From the NCBI RefSeq assembly GCF_000286835.2, contig NZ_AJYD02000003.1:63255-127254 (forward strand): DNA of 64,000 bases, read 5' to 3'. Below are positions 17,684 through 27,946 of the stretch, in pieces. The translations under genes were made by a program, and so were the position numbers. Position 1 is the stretch's first letter. Each line of letters starts with the position of its first letter. Below the pieces are notes generated by a model. It saw nothing but the letters and a program-made list of their open reading frames with translations, was not told where the DNA came from and did not search any database. Source of the DNA: Enterovibrio norvegicus FF-33. Lineage in GTDB: Bacteria; Pseudomonadota; Gammaproteobacteria; Enterobacterales; Vibrionaceae.

Positions 17684-17937
17684 TCCTTTGAAATGTGCCA
17701 GCTTGGCGAATAATTTGATAACATTGTCGCAAAGTTTAAGCGAGTCCCCCTACCCTGATTATCCTTTGAATGGCGATAACGAGAAGTGTCTCGGTTTTTG
17801 TGTGAAACTTTATGAGAAAACCGAATATCAACAAGAATAATGTAGTTAAGTTTCATGTAAATACTGGGAGAATAACGCGCTAAATGCCTATTCTTCACCG
17901 CATTCATCTCTTCAATCCTCAAGGTTTACGGCTCTTT

Positions 17938-17951
17938 GCTGAATCGTTGCC
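17938..17951 (+). promoter_or_regulatory. Candidate Cra (FruR) site upstream of pykF
   Basis: GCTGAATCGTTGCC matches the asymmetric Cra consensus RSTGAAWCSNTHHW at 12 of 14 positions. In Escherichia coli pykF is a known Cra target. It lies about 390 bp before the start codon, which is far, so the call is tentative. Confidence 0.3.
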
Positions 17952-18125
17952 AGTTAGTGATCTACCTCATTTTATGTGGTAAATTTACGGCCCTTGAGCG
18001 CGGCACTGTACCTGTATCATTTGAGTGGATGATGGAATGAAGGTAGGAAATACTCTTTATCCATTGCCTGCGATCAAATTTCCGCCACATAAACAATGTA
18101 TACTGTGTCCGCTTTCATGAGTGAG

Positions 18126-18165
18126 TTGTGTTGTCCAAGCGATAAACACCGTTTGGACAACACAA
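18126..18165 (+). promoter_or_regulatory. Strong stem-loop in the pykF 5' region
   Basis: The arms TTGTGTTGTCCAA (18126-18138) and 18153-18165 are exact complements, and the stem can extend inward by two more pairs around a loop of about 10 nt. It lies about 160 nt before the pykF start and about 22 nt after a TATACT box. No T-run follows, so it is not a terminator. It could be an RNA leader structure or, as DNA, a dimeric operator. Confidence 0.55.
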
Positions 18166-18198
18166 TTACTGTGTCATGAATCTGTATTAACGCTGTAA

Positions 18199-18222
18199 GA
18201 GCATAAGGCAATCTTATTGCTC
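18199..18222 (+). other. Second stem-loop in the pykF leader
   Basis: GAGCATAAG pairs with CTTATTGCTC through 9 bp with one bulged T around a 5-nt loop. Together with the upstream hairpin it makes the pykF leader a two-hairpin RNA if transcription starts near 18111. Confidence 0.4.
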
Positions 18223-18326
18223 ACTACGTATTAGCTTGTTGTTTTATTACAGACATCGAGCGTGAATAATCGTGATTACAGCAACAATTGTCCCTTGGTT
18301 AAAAGCTCGACCGGAGAGAACCCTAC

Positions 18327-19739
18327 ATGAAAAAGACCAAAATCGTTTGTACGATTGGACCAAAAACTGAATCAGTAGAAATGCTGACCAAGCTAGCTGA
18401 TGCTGGCATGAACGTAATGCGTCTGAACTTCTCACACGGTAACTTCGACGAACACGGTACGCGTATCGCGAACCTTCGCGACGTGATGAAGAACACTGGT
18501 AAGCAGCTAGCAATCCTGCTGGATACCAAAGGTCCTGAAATCCGCACCATCAAACTAGAAGGCGGCAACGACGTTGCGCTAGTTGCAGGCCAAACGTTCA
18601 CTTTCACTACTGACGCATCAGTAGTGGGTAATTCAGAGCGCGTTGCTGTGACTTACACGGGTCTTTCTCAAGACCTGAACGCTGGCAACATCATCCTTGT
18701 TGATGATGGTCTGATCGAAATGGAAGTACTGGAAACCACAGAAACTGACGTTATCTGTAAAGTACTGAACAATGGCGATCTGGGCGAAAACAAAGGCGTT
18801 AACCTGCCAGGTGTTTCAGTTAACCTTCCTGCATTGTCTGAAAAAGACAAGAGCGACCTAGTATTCGGTTGTGAGCAAGGCGTTGACTTCGTTGCGGCTT
18901 CTTTCATCCGTAAAGCATCTGACGTTAAAGAAATTCGCGAAATCCTTGCTGCTAACGGCGGCGAGAGCATCCAAATCATCTCGAAGATCGAAAACCAAGA
19001 AGGTGTAGATAACTTCGACGAGATCCTTGAGCTGTCTGACGGCATCATGGTTGCTCGTGGTGACTTGGGCGTAGAAATCCCTGCTGAAGAAGTTATCTTC
19101 GCGCAGAAGATGATGATTGAGAAATGTAACCGTGCACGTAAAGTTGTTATCACTGCAACTCAAATGCTGGATTCAATGATCAAGAACCCACGTCCAACTC
19201 GCGCTGAAGCGGGCGACGTTGCGAACGCCATCATGGATGGTACTGATGCAGTCATGCTTTCTGGTGAAACCGCTAAAGGTAAATACCCAGTTGAAGCAGT
19301 AACCATCATGGCACAAATCGCTAAGCGTACTGATTCAGTACTGAAAGCTGAGCTAGGTTCACGTCTAGACAGCGCTCGTCTACGCATCACTGAAGCAGTA
19401 TGTAAAGGCGCAGTAGACACCGCTGAGAAGCTGGGTGCTCCATTGATCGTTGTTGCAACTGAAGCGGGTAAATCTGCACGTTCAGTTCGTAAGTACTTCC
19501 CAACTGCAAACATCATCGCAGTAACGACTAACGCGAAAACTGCTGCGCAACTTTGCTTGAGCAAAGGTATTACGCCAGTGGTTGTTGACCAGTACGAGAG
19601 CACTGACGAGTTTTACCGTCAAGGTAAAGAAATCGCTCTAGAATCAGGTCTTGGCACGAAAGGCGACATCGTTGTTATGGTTTCTGGCGCACTGGTTGCT
19701 TCAGGTACGACTAACACTTCTTCTGTACACGTTCTGTAA
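18327..19739 (+). CDS. pykF: Pyruvate kinase I (fructose-bisphosphate-activated type)
   Basis: This enzyme converts phosphoenolpyruvate and ADP to pyruvate and ATP, the last step of glycolysis, in the cytoplasm. At 470 residues it matches E. coli PykF. Motifs seen are [13 protein letters not shown] at the N terminus, RLNFSHG, the phosphate/metal site [17 protein letters not shown] (K is the catalytic Lys), [11 protein letters not shown] and [18 protein letters not shown]. The C-terminal allosteric domain (about 345-470) is complete. GGAGAG precedes the ATG. Codon use is strongly biased toward highly expressed gene codons. It is monocistronic with its own terminator and a structured leader. 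Confidence 0.97.
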   Translation: MKKTKIVCTIGPKTESVEMLTKLADAGMNVMRLNFSHGNFDEHGTRIANLRDVMKNTGKQLAILLDTKGPEIRTIKLEGGNDVALVAGQTFTFTTDASVVGNSERVAVTYTGLSQDLNAGNIILVDDGLIEMEVLETTETDVICKVLNNGDLGENKGVNLPGVSVNLPALSEKDKSDLVFGCEQGVDFVAASFIRKASDVKEIREILAANGGESIQIISKIENQEGVDNFDEILELSDGIMVARGDLGVEIPAEEVIFAQKMMIEKCNRARKVVITATQMLDSMIKNPRPTRAEAGDVANAIMDGTDAVMLSGETAKGKYPVEAVTIMAQIAKRTDSVLKAELGSRLDSARLRITEAVCKGAVDTAEKLGAPLIVVATEAGKSARSVRKYFPTANIIAVTTNAKTAAQLCLSKGITPVVVDQYESTDEFYRQGKEIALESGLGTKGDIVVMVSGALVASGTTNTSSVHVL

Positions 19740-19758
19740 GAGACGTTTACTGAAGCTG

Positions 19759-19786
19759 AAAAAGGAGCCGATTGGCTCCTTTTTTT
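19759..19786 (+). terminator. Intrinsic terminator of pykF
   Basis: GGAGCC (19764-19769) pairs with GGCTCC, extended by A-T pairs, with a GATT loop and a run of seven T's. It lies 20 nt after the pykF stop. Confidence 0.92.
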
Positions 19787-19849
19787 ACGCCTAAAGAAAA
19801 GTAACAAGATGAGAGATGCTTTTTGCTCTTACTCTTGAACTTTCCTCAC

Positions 19850-19884
19850 AAAAAAACCGACGGCGTTTCCACCCTCGGTTTTTC
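19850..19884 (-). terminator. Intrinsic terminator of ilvIH
   Basis: AAAAACCGA (19852-19860) pairs with TCGGTTTTT (19875-19883). Read leftwards the hairpin ends in eight T's, just beyond the ilvH stop. It could also back up the pykF terminator. Confidence 0.8.
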
Positions 19885-19922
19885 TTATTAAACAGCGCTT
19901 ATCGAGCTTTGGCTATCAGCGA

Positions 19923-20420
19923 TTACTGACGTAATGCTCGCTCACCGCGTGCAATACCAACAACACCACTTCGTGCGACTTCGATGATGTCAGTGACGTC
20001 TTTCATTGCTGAAATAAAAGCGTCAATCTTGTCGCTCGTACCCGCTAGCTGAACCGTATACAGCGAATTGGTCACATCAACAATCTGACCACGGAAAATA
20101 TCAGCGGTGCGTTTCACTTCTGCACGTGCAAAACCCGTTGCTTTTACTTTTACCATCGCCAGTTCACGTTCAATGTGATCAGATTCGGTCACGTTGCTGA
20201 CTTTGAGTACATCAATGAGCTTATGCAGGTGCTTCTCAATTTGCTCTCGTTCAGAGTCTCTCACCACCGTCGTGGTAATGTTAAGACGAGACAGCGTTGG
20301 ATCATCTGTCGGTGAAACCGTCAAAGATTCAATGTTATAACCGCGCTGAGAAAACAAACCAACAACACGGGACAATGCGCCTGGCTCGTTCTCCATCAAA
20401 ACCGATAAAATACTGCGCAT
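19923..20420 (-). CDS. ilvH: Acetolactate synthase III regulatory (small) subunit
   Basis: The small subunit activates the large subunit and confers valine feedback inhibition in the first common step of valine, leucine and isoleucine synthesis. The 165 residues hold an N-terminal ACT domain starting [35 protein letters not shown] (the valine-binding site) and the C-terminal ACT-like half. The length equals that of E. coli IlvH. The start codon overlaps the ilvI stop as TAATG, so translation is coupled. Confidence 0.97.
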   Translation of the reverse strand: MRSILSVLMENEPGALSRVVGLFSQRGYNIESLTVSPTDDPTLSRLNITTTVVRDSEREQIEKHLHKLIDVLKVSNVTESDHIERELAMVKVKATGFARAEVKRTADIFRGQIVDVTNSLYTVQLAGTSDKIDAFISAMKDVTDIIEVARSGVVGIARGERALRQ

Positions 20421-22138
20421 TATGTTCTCTCCGTCTTACTCAACCACATTTCATTCATCGCACCGCCTCGTACCAGCATTGGGTATACGTGCTCGGTTTC
20501 ATCAACGCTGATGTCGAAAAAGACCAATTTGTCTTTCATCGCCAATCCACGCGCCAGCTCACTTTCCAGCTCAGCCGGATCGTTAATGCGAATACCTACA
20601 TGACCATAGGCTTCTGCAATGGCCGCGAAATCAGGCACCGAATCCATGTACGATTGTGAGTGACGACCTTGATAAATCATGTCTTGCCACTGCTTCACCA
20701 TACCGAGGAAGCGGTTGTTGAGGTTGATAATCTTGACGGGAATATCGTATTGCAATGCGGTCGACAGCTCCTGGATATTCATCTGGATACTGCCATCACC
20801 AGTGACACAAATCACTTCTGCATCAGGAAGCGCGAATTTCACGCCCATGGCTGCAGGCAGGCCAAAGCCCATGGTGCCAAGACCACCGGAATTGATCCAG
20901 CGACGTGGCTTGTCAAACGGGTAGTACAGCGCCGCAAACATTTGGTGCTGACCCACATCGGATGCCACGTAAGCATCACCATTCGTCAGCTTATAGACGG
21001 CTTCAACGGCCTGTTGCGGCTTAATGCGATCACTTTTGGTTTCATACGCCAGACACTTACGATCACGCCACACATTGATGTTGCTCCACCATGCGTCAAG
21101 CGCTGCAGCATCGTTCGTGCCGCCTTGCTCGGTCAGGAGTCTCAGCATGGTGCTAAGTACCGCATCTGCCGAACCAACAATCGGGATATCCACCGAGATC
21201 GTTTTCGAAATACTCGATGGGTCGATGTCGATATGCATGATCTTGGCATTCGGACAGTATTTTTCGACGTTGTTGGTCGTCCTGTCGTCAAAACGCACAC
21301 CGATGCCGAAAATAAGATCGGAATTGTGCATTGCCATGTTGGCTTCGTATGTGCCGTGCATGCCAAGCATACCCAGCGATTTGTCACCCGTACTCGGATA
21401 AGCTCCCAAGCCCATCAGTGTACTGATAACCGGAATATTTAACGTGTCTGCCAGCGTTTTAATTTGCTCGCCACACTCAGAGATAATGGCACCGCCACCC
21501 ACATAAAGAACCGGCTTTTTCGCCTCAAGCAGGGCTTTTAAGCCACGCTTGATTTGTCCTTTGTGACCCGTGGTCGTTGGGTTGTAAGAACGCATGGACA
21601 TGCTTTCCGGATATTCATACGGAAATTTATTGGCAGGGTTCAGCATATCTTTTGGCAGGTCAACAACCACTGGACCCGGACGGCCAGTCGATGCGAGATA
21701 AAAGGCTTTTTTGATGATTTTCGGAATGTCTTCCGCATTTTTCACTAGATAGCTGTGTTTTACGATAGGGCGTGAAATCCCCACCATGTCACATTCCTGG
21801 AAAGCGTCATTACCAATCAGGTTACTCATCACCTGACCGGAAAGCACGACCATAGGAACGGAATCGTAATACGCGGTAGCAATACCTGTAATCGCGTTGG
21901 TTGCACCTGGCCCTGAGGTGACCAGTACCACACCCACTTCACCGGTTGCACGGGCATAACCATCAGCCATGTGCACTGCTGCTTGCTCGTGACGAACGAG
22001 CACGTGCTCTATATCGCTTTTTTCGTGTAGAGCATCATAGATATCCAGCACTGATCCGCCTGGATAACCAAAAATATGTTTTACGCCCTGGTCGATCATT
22101 GAACGAACGACCATATCGGCTCCGGATAACATTTCCAC
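20420..22138 (-). CDS. ilvI: Acetolactate synthase III catalytic (large) subunit
   Basis: This is a thiamine-diphosphate and FAD enzyme that joins two pyruvates to 2-acetolactate, or pyruvate with 2-oxobutyrate. The 572 residues show the start [19 protein letters not shown], the ThDP glutamate in [19 protein letters not shown], the FAD-linked middle domain, and the C-terminal ThDP motif [22 protein letters not shown] with NN. The GTG at 22138 has GGAGG 7 nt upstream and matches the E. coli start, so the longer frame to 22201 is not used. It is followed directly by ilvH. The region upstream (22139-22590) probably carries Lrp or LeuO sites, but none was identified. Confidence 0.96.
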   Translation of the reverse strand: MEMLSGADMVVRSMIDQGVKHIFGYPGGSVLDIYDALHEKSDIEHVLVRHEQAAVHMADGYARATGEVGVVLVTSGPGATNAITGIATAYYDSVPMVVLSGQVMSNLIGNDAFQECDMVGISRPIVKHSYLVKNAEDIPKIIKKAFYLASTGRPGPVVVDLPKDMLNPANKFPYEYPESMSMRSYNPTTTGHKGQIKRGLKALLEAKKPVLYVGGGAIISECGEQIKTLADTLNIPVISTLMGLGAYPSTGDKSLGMLGMHGTYEANMAMHNSDLIFGIGVRFDDRTTNNVEKYCPNAKIMHIDIDPSSISKTISVDIPIVGSADAVLSTMLRLLTEQGGTNDAAALDAWWSNINVWRDRKCLAYETKSDRIKPQQAVEAVYKLTNGDAYVASDVGQHQMFAALYYPFDKPRRWINSGGLGTMGFGLPAAMGVKFALPDAEVICVTGDGSIQMNIQELSTALQYDIPVKIINLNNRFLGMVKQWQDMIYQGRHSQSYMDSVPDFAAIAEAYGHVGIRINDPAELESELARGLAMKDKLVFFDISVDETEHVYPMLVRGGAMNEMWLSKTERT

Positions 22139-22590
22139 TATACGCCTCCATGTATGCATAGTATTAGGACTTATTTGTAGCCTATTGATGAGACTCGGCA
22201 TTTACGACTTACTTGCCAATTTCCCATGCCAGCTATGCCTTTGATTCCGGTAGTAACAAGAATCAAAACAGCACTGCAACTTTAACGCTTTGTTAGCAAA
22301 TCTGTCTATTGGTTAACCGAAATTCCCAGTAAAACTCTATCTGATGAACTTTTCATCAGCAAAGACTCTGTTACAGCCTACTATGACAGCATCTACCGCT
22401 GAATTAAGACCCATTGACAACATTTAGTGTTCGAGAGTCAGCCTTTTGTTGACGAGCAAAACGCCATTTTTGGCAAGTTAGAACCAAAACCGGCTCAAGT
22501 CGTCCGTAAAGTGCCATTAATTGGCGATCGTATCATGAATAAGACAGCATGAAACACACGGACATTCCCTGCCATAAAGCCAGATAAAAC
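22139..22590. other. ilvIH upstream region
   Basis: About 450 bp with no supported gene. It holds the ilvIH ribosome site and, by position, its promoter. No leader peptide rich in Ile, Val or Leu codons was found, unlike leuABCD. In related bacteria Lrp binds several sites here; individual sites could not be assigned by eye. Confidence 0.4.
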
Positions 22591-22621
22591 AAAGCCCAGC
22601 GGAAATTCACGCTGGGCTTAT
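22591..22621 (-). terminator. Intrinsic terminator after the acyl-CoA synthetase gene
   Basis: AAGCCCAGCG pairs with CGCTGGGCTT around an 8-nt loop. Read leftwards it ends in TTTGTTTTAT. It lies about 55 nt beyond the synthetase stop. Confidence 0.85.
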
Positions 22622-22676
22622 TTGCTGTTTAGACTCAAGCAACATCAAGATGCTTGTTTGCCGTATGCAATCCGAA

Positions 22677-24473
22677 TTACATGTGCTTCTTATACATGGC
22701 TTCGATTTGCTTTTTATAACGCTCAAGAATGACTTTACGGCGCAATTTAAGCGTGGGTGTTAATTCACCGTTTGTCATCGAGAATTCTGACGGCAACAAA
22801 GTGAATTTTTTCACCTGTTCAAACTTCGCCAACTCTTTTTGTAGCTCGGTGATCCGCTTTTCAAACATTTCGACCACGTCGCTGTGTTTAATCAGATCCA
22901 TGCGATCGTGATACTTAATGTTGAGTTCTTTCGCCCAGCCTTCCAGTGTTTCAAAACACGGTACAACCAAGGCAGAAACAAAGTGACGCGCATCTGCAAC
23001 CACGGCAATTTGCTCAATAAAGTGGTCTTTACCCAGCTTACCTTCAATCACTTGCGGCGCAATGTATTTGCCACCAGAGGTTTTCATCAGCTCTTTGATG
23101 CGGTCGGTAATAAACAGATTACCCGCCGCATCGATATGTCCCGCATCCCCAGTTTTTAAATAACCGTCTTCCGTAAAGGTTTCGGCCGTTTCTTTTGGCT
23201 TGTTGAAGTAGCCACGCATGACCATTGGACCACGAACCAGAATCTCATTGTTTTTGCCAATCTTCACTTGCGCGCCAGGCATCGCCAATCCGATAGAATC
23301 CGCGTCAAACGTCGCGCTGTCCCAGCATGAAACCGTCGCCGTGGTTTCGGTCATGCCGTAACCCAGTTTGACGTTGATGCCAATAGCGTGGAAGAAACGA
23401 CCAATGGTTGGTTCAAGTTTTGCGCCGCCACACGGCATCATCTTAATTTGACCACCCAGCAGTTGGCGCAGTTTGCTCAGTACCAGTTTGTCTGCCATGC
23501 GGTAGCTTGCTTGTAGCAAGGCTGACGGCTTTTTGCCCTGCTGAATGCTCGTTGCCATTTTATTACCAATGGCAACAGCGGCATGGAACATGCCTTTTTT
23601 CACTGGGTTCGCCGTTGCCACTTTTTCGTGGACTGCGCTATAAATTTTCTCGTAGAACCGCGGTACCGCACACATGACTGTCGGCTGTACTTCTTGCAGT
23701 GCTTCACGAACAGCATTGGTATTCGACAAGTAGCAGTTGGTTGCGCCGTTATGCAACACGAATAGCGTCCAACAACGCTCAAACACGTGGGACAATGGCA
23801 AAAAGGCCAATGACACTTCGTTTTCAGAGATAGATAGTACTTTGTCGTGACTTTCAAGCTGGGCAGCAAAGTTCGCGTAATCTAACATCACGCCTTTTGG
23901 CTCGCCTGTCGTGCCCGAGGTATAAATCAGCGTCGTCAAATCATCCATCGCAGCATCTGCAATGCGCGTTTGAAGTTCTTGCTCAACGTTATCGTTGCCA
24001 AGAGCCATGAATGCTTCCCAGCTCATCCCCATTGGGTGGCCAGCAAAATCCACGTTCTCATTAAAGCTAATAATGTGCTCAAGCGCCGGACATTGCTCTG
24101 CAATCGACATCGCGATATCTGCATGAGTTTGGTCACCCACAAACAGCACTCGCGCACCCGCATCCTTTAGGATATAGGCCGTCTGATCTGGCGTGTTGGT
24201 TGGGTAGATAGGCACAGGCACACAACGAATTTGCAGGGCTGCCATGTCCGTGATGGTCCATTCTGGACAATTGTTCGCGAAAATAGCGATCTTGTCCTGC
24301 ACAGCCAGTCCTGATACCAACATTGCACGCGATATATCGTCGATGCGCTGACCAAATTGACGCCAGCTGATATCGCCCCAACCTTTCGCTGTTTGGAAAC
24401 GCAATGCGGTTTTATCTCCCTGCGCTTTTACCTGCTCACGGATACGATTAACGATATGAAATTTCAGCGCCAT
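22677..24473 (-). CDS. Long-chain fatty acid--CoA ligase (AMP-forming), FAA1/FadD15 type
   Basis: This enzyme activates long-chain fatty acids to acyl-CoA through an acyl-adenylate. The 598 residues carry the adenylate-forming motifs: A3 [16 protein letters not shown] (about 183-198), A5 [13 protein letters not shown]7 [11 protein letters not shown] and A10-like [14 protein letters not shown]. The large insertions put it with the eukaryote-like long-chain synthetases rather than E. coli FadD. It is monocistronic between leuO and ilvIH, a neighbourhood seen in Vibrio. Regulation is not evident; no FadR-type palindrome was recognised upstream. Confidence 0.93.
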   Translation of the reverse strand: MALKFHIVNRIREQVKAQGDKTALRFQTAKGWGDISWRQFGQRIDDISRAMLVSGLAVQDKIAIFANNCPEWTITDMAALQIRCVPVPIYPTNTPDQTAYILKDAGARVLFVGDQTHADIAMSIAEQCPALEHIISFNENVDFAGHPMGMSWEAFMALGNDNVEQELQTRIADAAMDDLTTLIYTSGTTGEPKGVMLDYANFAAQLESHDKVLSISENEVSLAFLPLSHVFERCWTLFVLHNGATNCYLSNTNAVREALQEVQPTVMCAVPRFYEKIYSAVHEKVATANPVKKGMFHAAVAIGNKMATSIQQGKKPSALLQASYRMADKLVLSKLRQLLGGQIKMMPCGGAKLEPTIGRFFHAIGINVKLGYGMTETTATVSCWDSATFDADSIGLAMPGAQVKIGKNNEILVRGPMVMRGYFNKPKETAETFTEDGYLKTGDAGHIDAAGNLFITDRIKELMKTSGGKYIAPQVIEGKLGKDHFIEQIAVVADARHFVSALVVPCFETLEGWAKELNIKYHDRMDLIKHSDVVEMFEKRITELQKELAKFEQVKKFTLLPSEFSMTNGELTPTLKLRRKVILERYKKQIEAMYKKHM

Positions 24474-24735
24474 TCAATTCTCTCTCAGCACATCTTATGC
24501 CCCGCAAGCACACCTTGCGAAACATCAAAAATATGAGCTAACACTTGTAAGCTCAAACTAGACTTGCAGTGTAATGACTCCTACATCAATTACAAGAAAA
24601 AGCGCCGGAAACACGGTTAATAATCGACCATAAATGAATACGAACAGTGTTCATTTCAGAGTACACCTGTTCTCTCAAATTATAAGGAAGTTGTAACAAT
24701 ACGTATCAATAATGCACGAAGGAAAAGCACATAAA
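24474..24735. other. Upstream region of the acyl-CoA synthetase gene
   Basis: About 260 bp, AT-rich, with the synthetase promoter by position. Nothing else recognised. Confidence 0.35.
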
Positions 24736-24764
24736 CAAAAAGCCGACGCAATGTCGGCTTTGGC
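24736..24764 (-). terminator. Intrinsic terminator of leuO
   Basis: AAAGCCGAC pairs with GTCGGCTTT around GCAAT. Read leftwards it is followed by TTTTTGTTTAT. It lies about 30 nt beyond the leuO stop. Confidence 0.88.
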
Positions 24765-24792
24765 GGGTCGTTCACAGATAATTATGTGGCTA

Positions 24793-25740
24793 TTAACTCA
24801 ACGAGTTACCACAAATCGACAGCAGTTGATCACGCATCCAGAGGTGACCTTTGTCTTTTTCAGCAGAGGCATGCCAACTTAAATAACCACTAATGCGATT
24901 GTTTTCTAACGGCAGTGGGAGTGTCTTAAGGTTGGTTTGATGTTGACCCGATTCCACCATCCAGCGCGGCGCAACCGCCACTAATTCAGATTGGCTCACG
25001 ACATACAAAATATTGCTTAAACTTACGCCTTGGTATGCTTCACGGTATCGACCATCGCGATAGAAGCCTTCGGCATAACTCAGCATTTCTCCGTTGTGTT
25101 TTAGCACTGCATGCGCTTCATTTAGCAAGGCTTTTGCTGTAATGCTATCTGCCAGTCGTGGGTGATTTTTATTGACCACCACAACCAGTTCGTCGTTAAA
25201 CATTTCAGTACTAGAAAAACCGGTTTCGCCAAAACGCAGGTAATCAATCACAAAGTCGATTTCCTGATAACGAAGCTTGCGAGAAATATCGCGATCAAAC
25301 TCGGTTTCTACCTGAACATTAATGGCCGGAGCGACGCGGTTGATCGAGTTCAGGATTTGCGGAACAAAACGCATGTCCGATGGGCTACAAATTGCCAGTC
25401 GGAACGTACGGTTGCTCGTTTCAGGAACAAACACTGACGTTGGCAGTTCGTTCTTGATCAATTGTATGGCTTGACGAATAGGACCAAATAACTGGCGCGC
25501 ACGCTGGGTAGGTTTAATGCCACGGCCATTACGTACAAACAGCTCGTCATTAAACATGACTTTCAAGCGAGCCACTGCGTTGCTCACTGCAGGTTGCGAC
25601 ATCCCTAAATTTTGTGCGGCACGAGTAATGTTCTGCTCTTGCATCACCGCATCAAACACTGTGATGAGATTAAGATCGACACTTCTCAGCGTCGTATCAG
25701 CGCGATTTTCAGAATTATTCGTCGACTCTATATGCGTCAT
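24793..25740 (-). CDS. leuO: LysR-type regulator LeuO
   Basis: LeuO is a global LysR-type activator and H-NS antagonist named for its place next to the leucine operon. The 315 residues begin with a LeuO-like extension and then RSVDLNLITVFDAVMQEQNITRAAQNLGMSQPAVSNAV, the winged HTH (about residues 20-85), followed by the two-lobed effector domain. AAGGT upstream of the ATG gives the ribosome site. In enteric bacteria leuO adjoins leuABCD; here about 7 kb of other genes separate them, and an acyl-CoA synthetase gene separates it from ilvIH. Confidence 0.93.
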   Translation of the reverse strand: MTHIESTNNSENRADTTLRSVDLNLITVFDAVMQEQNITRAAQNLGMSQPAVSNAVARLKVMFNDELFVRNGRGIKPTQRARQLFGPIRQAIQLIKNELPTSVFVPETSNRTFRLAICSPSDMRFVPQILNSINRVAPAINVQVETEFDRDISRKLRYQEIDFVIDYLRFGETGFSSTEMFNDELVVVVNKNHPRLADSITAKALLNEAHAVLKHNGEMLSYAEGFYRDGRYREAYQGVSLSNILYVVSQSELVAVAPRWMVESGQHQTNLKTLPLPLENNRISGYLSWHASAEKDKGHLWMRDQLLSICGNSLS

Positions 25741-26118
25741 ACCTAAACCTTGAACAAGGGAGTAAATGTGTCAACGTTACCCATGTATACAAACTGCTAT
25801 CACACCTAAAAAGGGCGATTACAAAGCGATTAGGTAGCTATGCCATTGAGCACAGCGGATCGAGTTTGGATAATGGAACGTCAAACACGCGTTCATGTCC
25901 TGACAGGTGATAAGTTTACTTAATGAAACTGAACACACCATGACTGGGACACAAACTTAGTAACATGACTGGCGAAAGATACCCCAGTAAATTGTTATAA
26001 AAACATGTTCATAGGCAGGAGGGTAAACCTAAAAATCAATTGCTTTTTTCGATTATAAAACAACCATATAGATCTAAAAATCGCACACAAAATCCTCGAC
26101 GCCAACCCATTCATGCAA
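25741..26118. other. Long leuO upstream region
   Basis: 378 bp, AT-rich (for example around 25985-26095), with no supported ORF. Long AT-rich upstream DNA is usual for H-NS/LeuO-controlled promoters. No terminator for the leftward glycosyltransferase gene was recognised here. Confidence 0.4.
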
Positions 26119-27258
26119 TCAATACTGCTTGGCTTTTTTATTTGATCCCACAGGTAACTTCATGTTGAACATCGCCTGTTTACGACGTTGACTTGGCCAA
26201 AAATCCGACAATAAATCGTTCACATGTTCGGGGAATTCCACCTGTGACCAAAGCTGCTCATGAAGCTCAGGCAAGGTACTCGTATCCCCCACGGCTAACC
26301 ATTGCGCAATGGCTTCGGCCACTTCAGGATATTTCACTCGCTGACTTTCTGAGTGCGCTAACCATTGGCGGATCGCATTTATGTCCAAACTTTCCATGGT
26401 GCTTGCCAAACCAAGTATCTCTAACGTGGTGACATTGCTTTGCTGCTCAAACTGACCACTGAGAGGTTTAAGCAGCAATTTTTTGCCCAAAGATAAAGCT
26501 TCAGAGGGCAACTCAAAACCGCCGTTCGCAATCACGCCATCACAAGCGAATAAAGCCTGTTGAAATTCGGCTTTGCTTAATGGCCGAAGATCAACATTGC
26601 CATCTTGTGCCGCGTTCTGACAATCAGGATGGAAACAGATAAATGATGAAGAAAAGTGTCGCAAGGTGGTGAGAACACTGTCCAACCGTTCAAACGGTAA
26701 ATACACCAATACCGCGCCGCTTTTGGGATGTGAATCGTTCGGTTTCAAATCAATAATAGGCGGTAAAACGGGTTGGTTGAAGTGATACCAGTGAAGGCCG
26801 ATGTTGAGTTCAGTGGGCGCAAAAAAACGCATGATGGCTTTATCTATGAGGGTTTGCCCTTGCTTGGGCACGTCATAAAGAAACGCGGACTGATGGCTGA
26901 TTGAAAGAGAAGGAACACCACGATGCTTGGCGGCATGCGCAGTGACAGGCTCGAAATCTGAAATCACCAAATCGTATTGCGTCACATCCAGCGAGCGCAC
27001 TTCCTGCATAAACTGCCACAAATTATTGTTGAGCGCCGTTTTTACGTGATCAATTTTTCCGGCATGACTAAAGAAGGTGAATCCTCTTCGCACCATATAA
27101 TCACCAAACACTGCCATGTCGAAATACGCGGATTCGGCACGGCCAGAAAACAGAAACTGCACCTCGATGCTTGGCGTTTCGGCTAAGGCTTGTGCCATCG
27201 CCCGTGCACGGGAAATATGTCCATTGCCCGTTCCTTGTACGCCATAAAGAATTTTCAT
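26119..27258 (-). CDS. Glycosyltransferase-like protein of the MJ1255/VC2487 family
   Basis: This 379-residue protein has the start KILYGVQGTGNGHISRARAMAQAL, a glycine-rich loop like MurG/GT28-type transferases, and a C-terminal nucleotide-sugar-like motif ANGGFELPSEALSLGKKLLLKPL (about 245-270). The family (TIGR00661, with VC2487 of Vibrio cholerae) has no proven reaction; transfer of a sugar to a lipid or envelope acceptor is inferred from the fold. ATG 27258 follows an in-frame GTG; GAGAG supports the ATG. Its start lies 24 nt after the stop of a PAP2 phosphatase gene on the same strand, so the pair probably forms an operon acting on an isoprenoid- or lipid-linked intermediate. Confidence 0.8.
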   Translation of the reverse strand: MKILYGVQGTGNGHISRARAMAQALAETPSIEVQFLFSGRAESAYFDMAVFGDYMVRRGFTFFSHAGKIDHVKTALNNNLWQFMQEVRSLDVTQYDLVISDFEPVTAHAAKHRGVPSLSISHQSAFLYDVPKQGQTLIDKAIMRFFAPTELNIGLHWYHFNQPVLPPIIDLKPNDSHPKSGAVLVYLPFERLDSVLTTLRHFSSSFICFHPDCQNAAQDGNVDLRPLSKAEFQQALFACDGVIANGGFELPSEALSLGKKLLLKPLSGQFEQQSNVTTLEILGLASTMESLDINAIRQWLAHSESQRVKYPEVAEAIAQWLAVGDTSTLPELHEQLWSQVEFPEHVNDLLSDFWPSQRRKQAMFNMKLPVGSNKKAKQY

Positions 27259-27282
27259 CACTGCTCTCTATTGTTATACGGG

Positions 27283-27813
27283 CTATCCCGCAAAATACAC
27301 ATACTCGGAAAAGCGCAATACCAATGACGCACACCCTAGCCCCAATAACGCGCCCACCAACACATCAGAAACGTAATGCACGCCAAGTAACACGCGTGAA
27401 GCACCGATACTGGCTGCCCATGTCCAATACACCGCGTTGTAATCAGGGTAAAAATGACTGAGAAGCGCTGCCATGAGAAACGCCGCTGACGTATGGCCTG
27501 ATGGCATACTGTAAAGATCGGAAGGGATAATAAAAGCAGGGAGGTGCTGTGGCCTAGCTCGACGAAATAGTCGCTTAAGCACCCTATAAACGGGTAACTC
27601 AATCGCAAATGCCTGCAAACCACAAACAAGAAACGAGACGCCTTTGTCGCCTGCTGTCAGTGCAAGCAAAGCACCGATAGCCAGATAAAGATGTCCGTCT
27701 CCACTTTTGGATACCCACCGAAACACGCGTGCAATGTCGGCACTGAATCGGTGGCTTAAACAAAGGGTAGATACGGCCTGATCGACCCTTTGGAGGGTAA
27801 CGAGACTGCGCAT
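27283..27813 (-). CDS. PAP2-family membrane phosphatase
   Basis: This 176-residue inner-membrane protein has the three-part phosphatase signature: KRLFRRARP, then PSGHTSAAF, then SRVLLGVHYVSDV (SR-x5-H-x3-D). Hydrophobic helices flank each. PAP2 enzymes remove phosphate from lipid phosphates such as undecaprenyl pyrophosphate, phosphatidate or phosphatidylglycerol phosphate, with the active site facing the periplasm. GGAG is 7 nt before the ATG. It is the first gene of a two-gene leftward operon with the glycosyltransferase-like gene. The substrate is not determined. Confidence 0.88.
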   Translation of the reverse strand: MRSLVTLQRVDQAVSTLCLSHRFSADIARVFRWVSKSGDGHLYLAIGALLALTAGDKGVSFLVCGLQAFAIELPVYRVLKRLFRRARPQHLPAFIIPSDLYSMPSGHTSAAFLMAALLSHFYPDYNAVYWTWAASIGASRVLLGVHYVSDVLVGALLGLGCASLVLRFSEYVYFAG

Positions 27814-27946
27814 TCATCAACTCCATTTATTGACGTTACATAGTCAGCGTAGAGTTGAGCAGTGACAGTCCGGTTACGATTTGCAGACGACTGTGTGAAT
27901 TTTATGCCATCACATTTATGTAGAAATGTGCGTATGCCGAAGCGAG

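Larger units (their letters stand above)
17684..18326. other. Intergenic region with structured pykF leader
   Basis: 643 bp between the divergent GGDEF gene and pykF. It contains a Cra-like site (17938-17951), a TATACT box at 18099-18104 and two stem-loops (18126-18165 and 18199-18222) before the pykF ribosome site. No ORF with good support was seen; a 20-codon frame at 18117-18179 lacks a ribosome site. Confidence 0.5.

Noticed and set aside
18117-18179. 20-codon ORF in the pykF leader, a possible leader peptide
   Set aside because: No ribosome site, no codon bias linked to the pathway, and its sequence is explained by the inverted repeat it spans.
20660-21442. Long frames on the opposite strand of ilvI (up to 260 codons)
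   Set aside because: They mirror the conserved ilvI coding sequence and encode His/Arg-rich unlikely proteins without ribosome sites.
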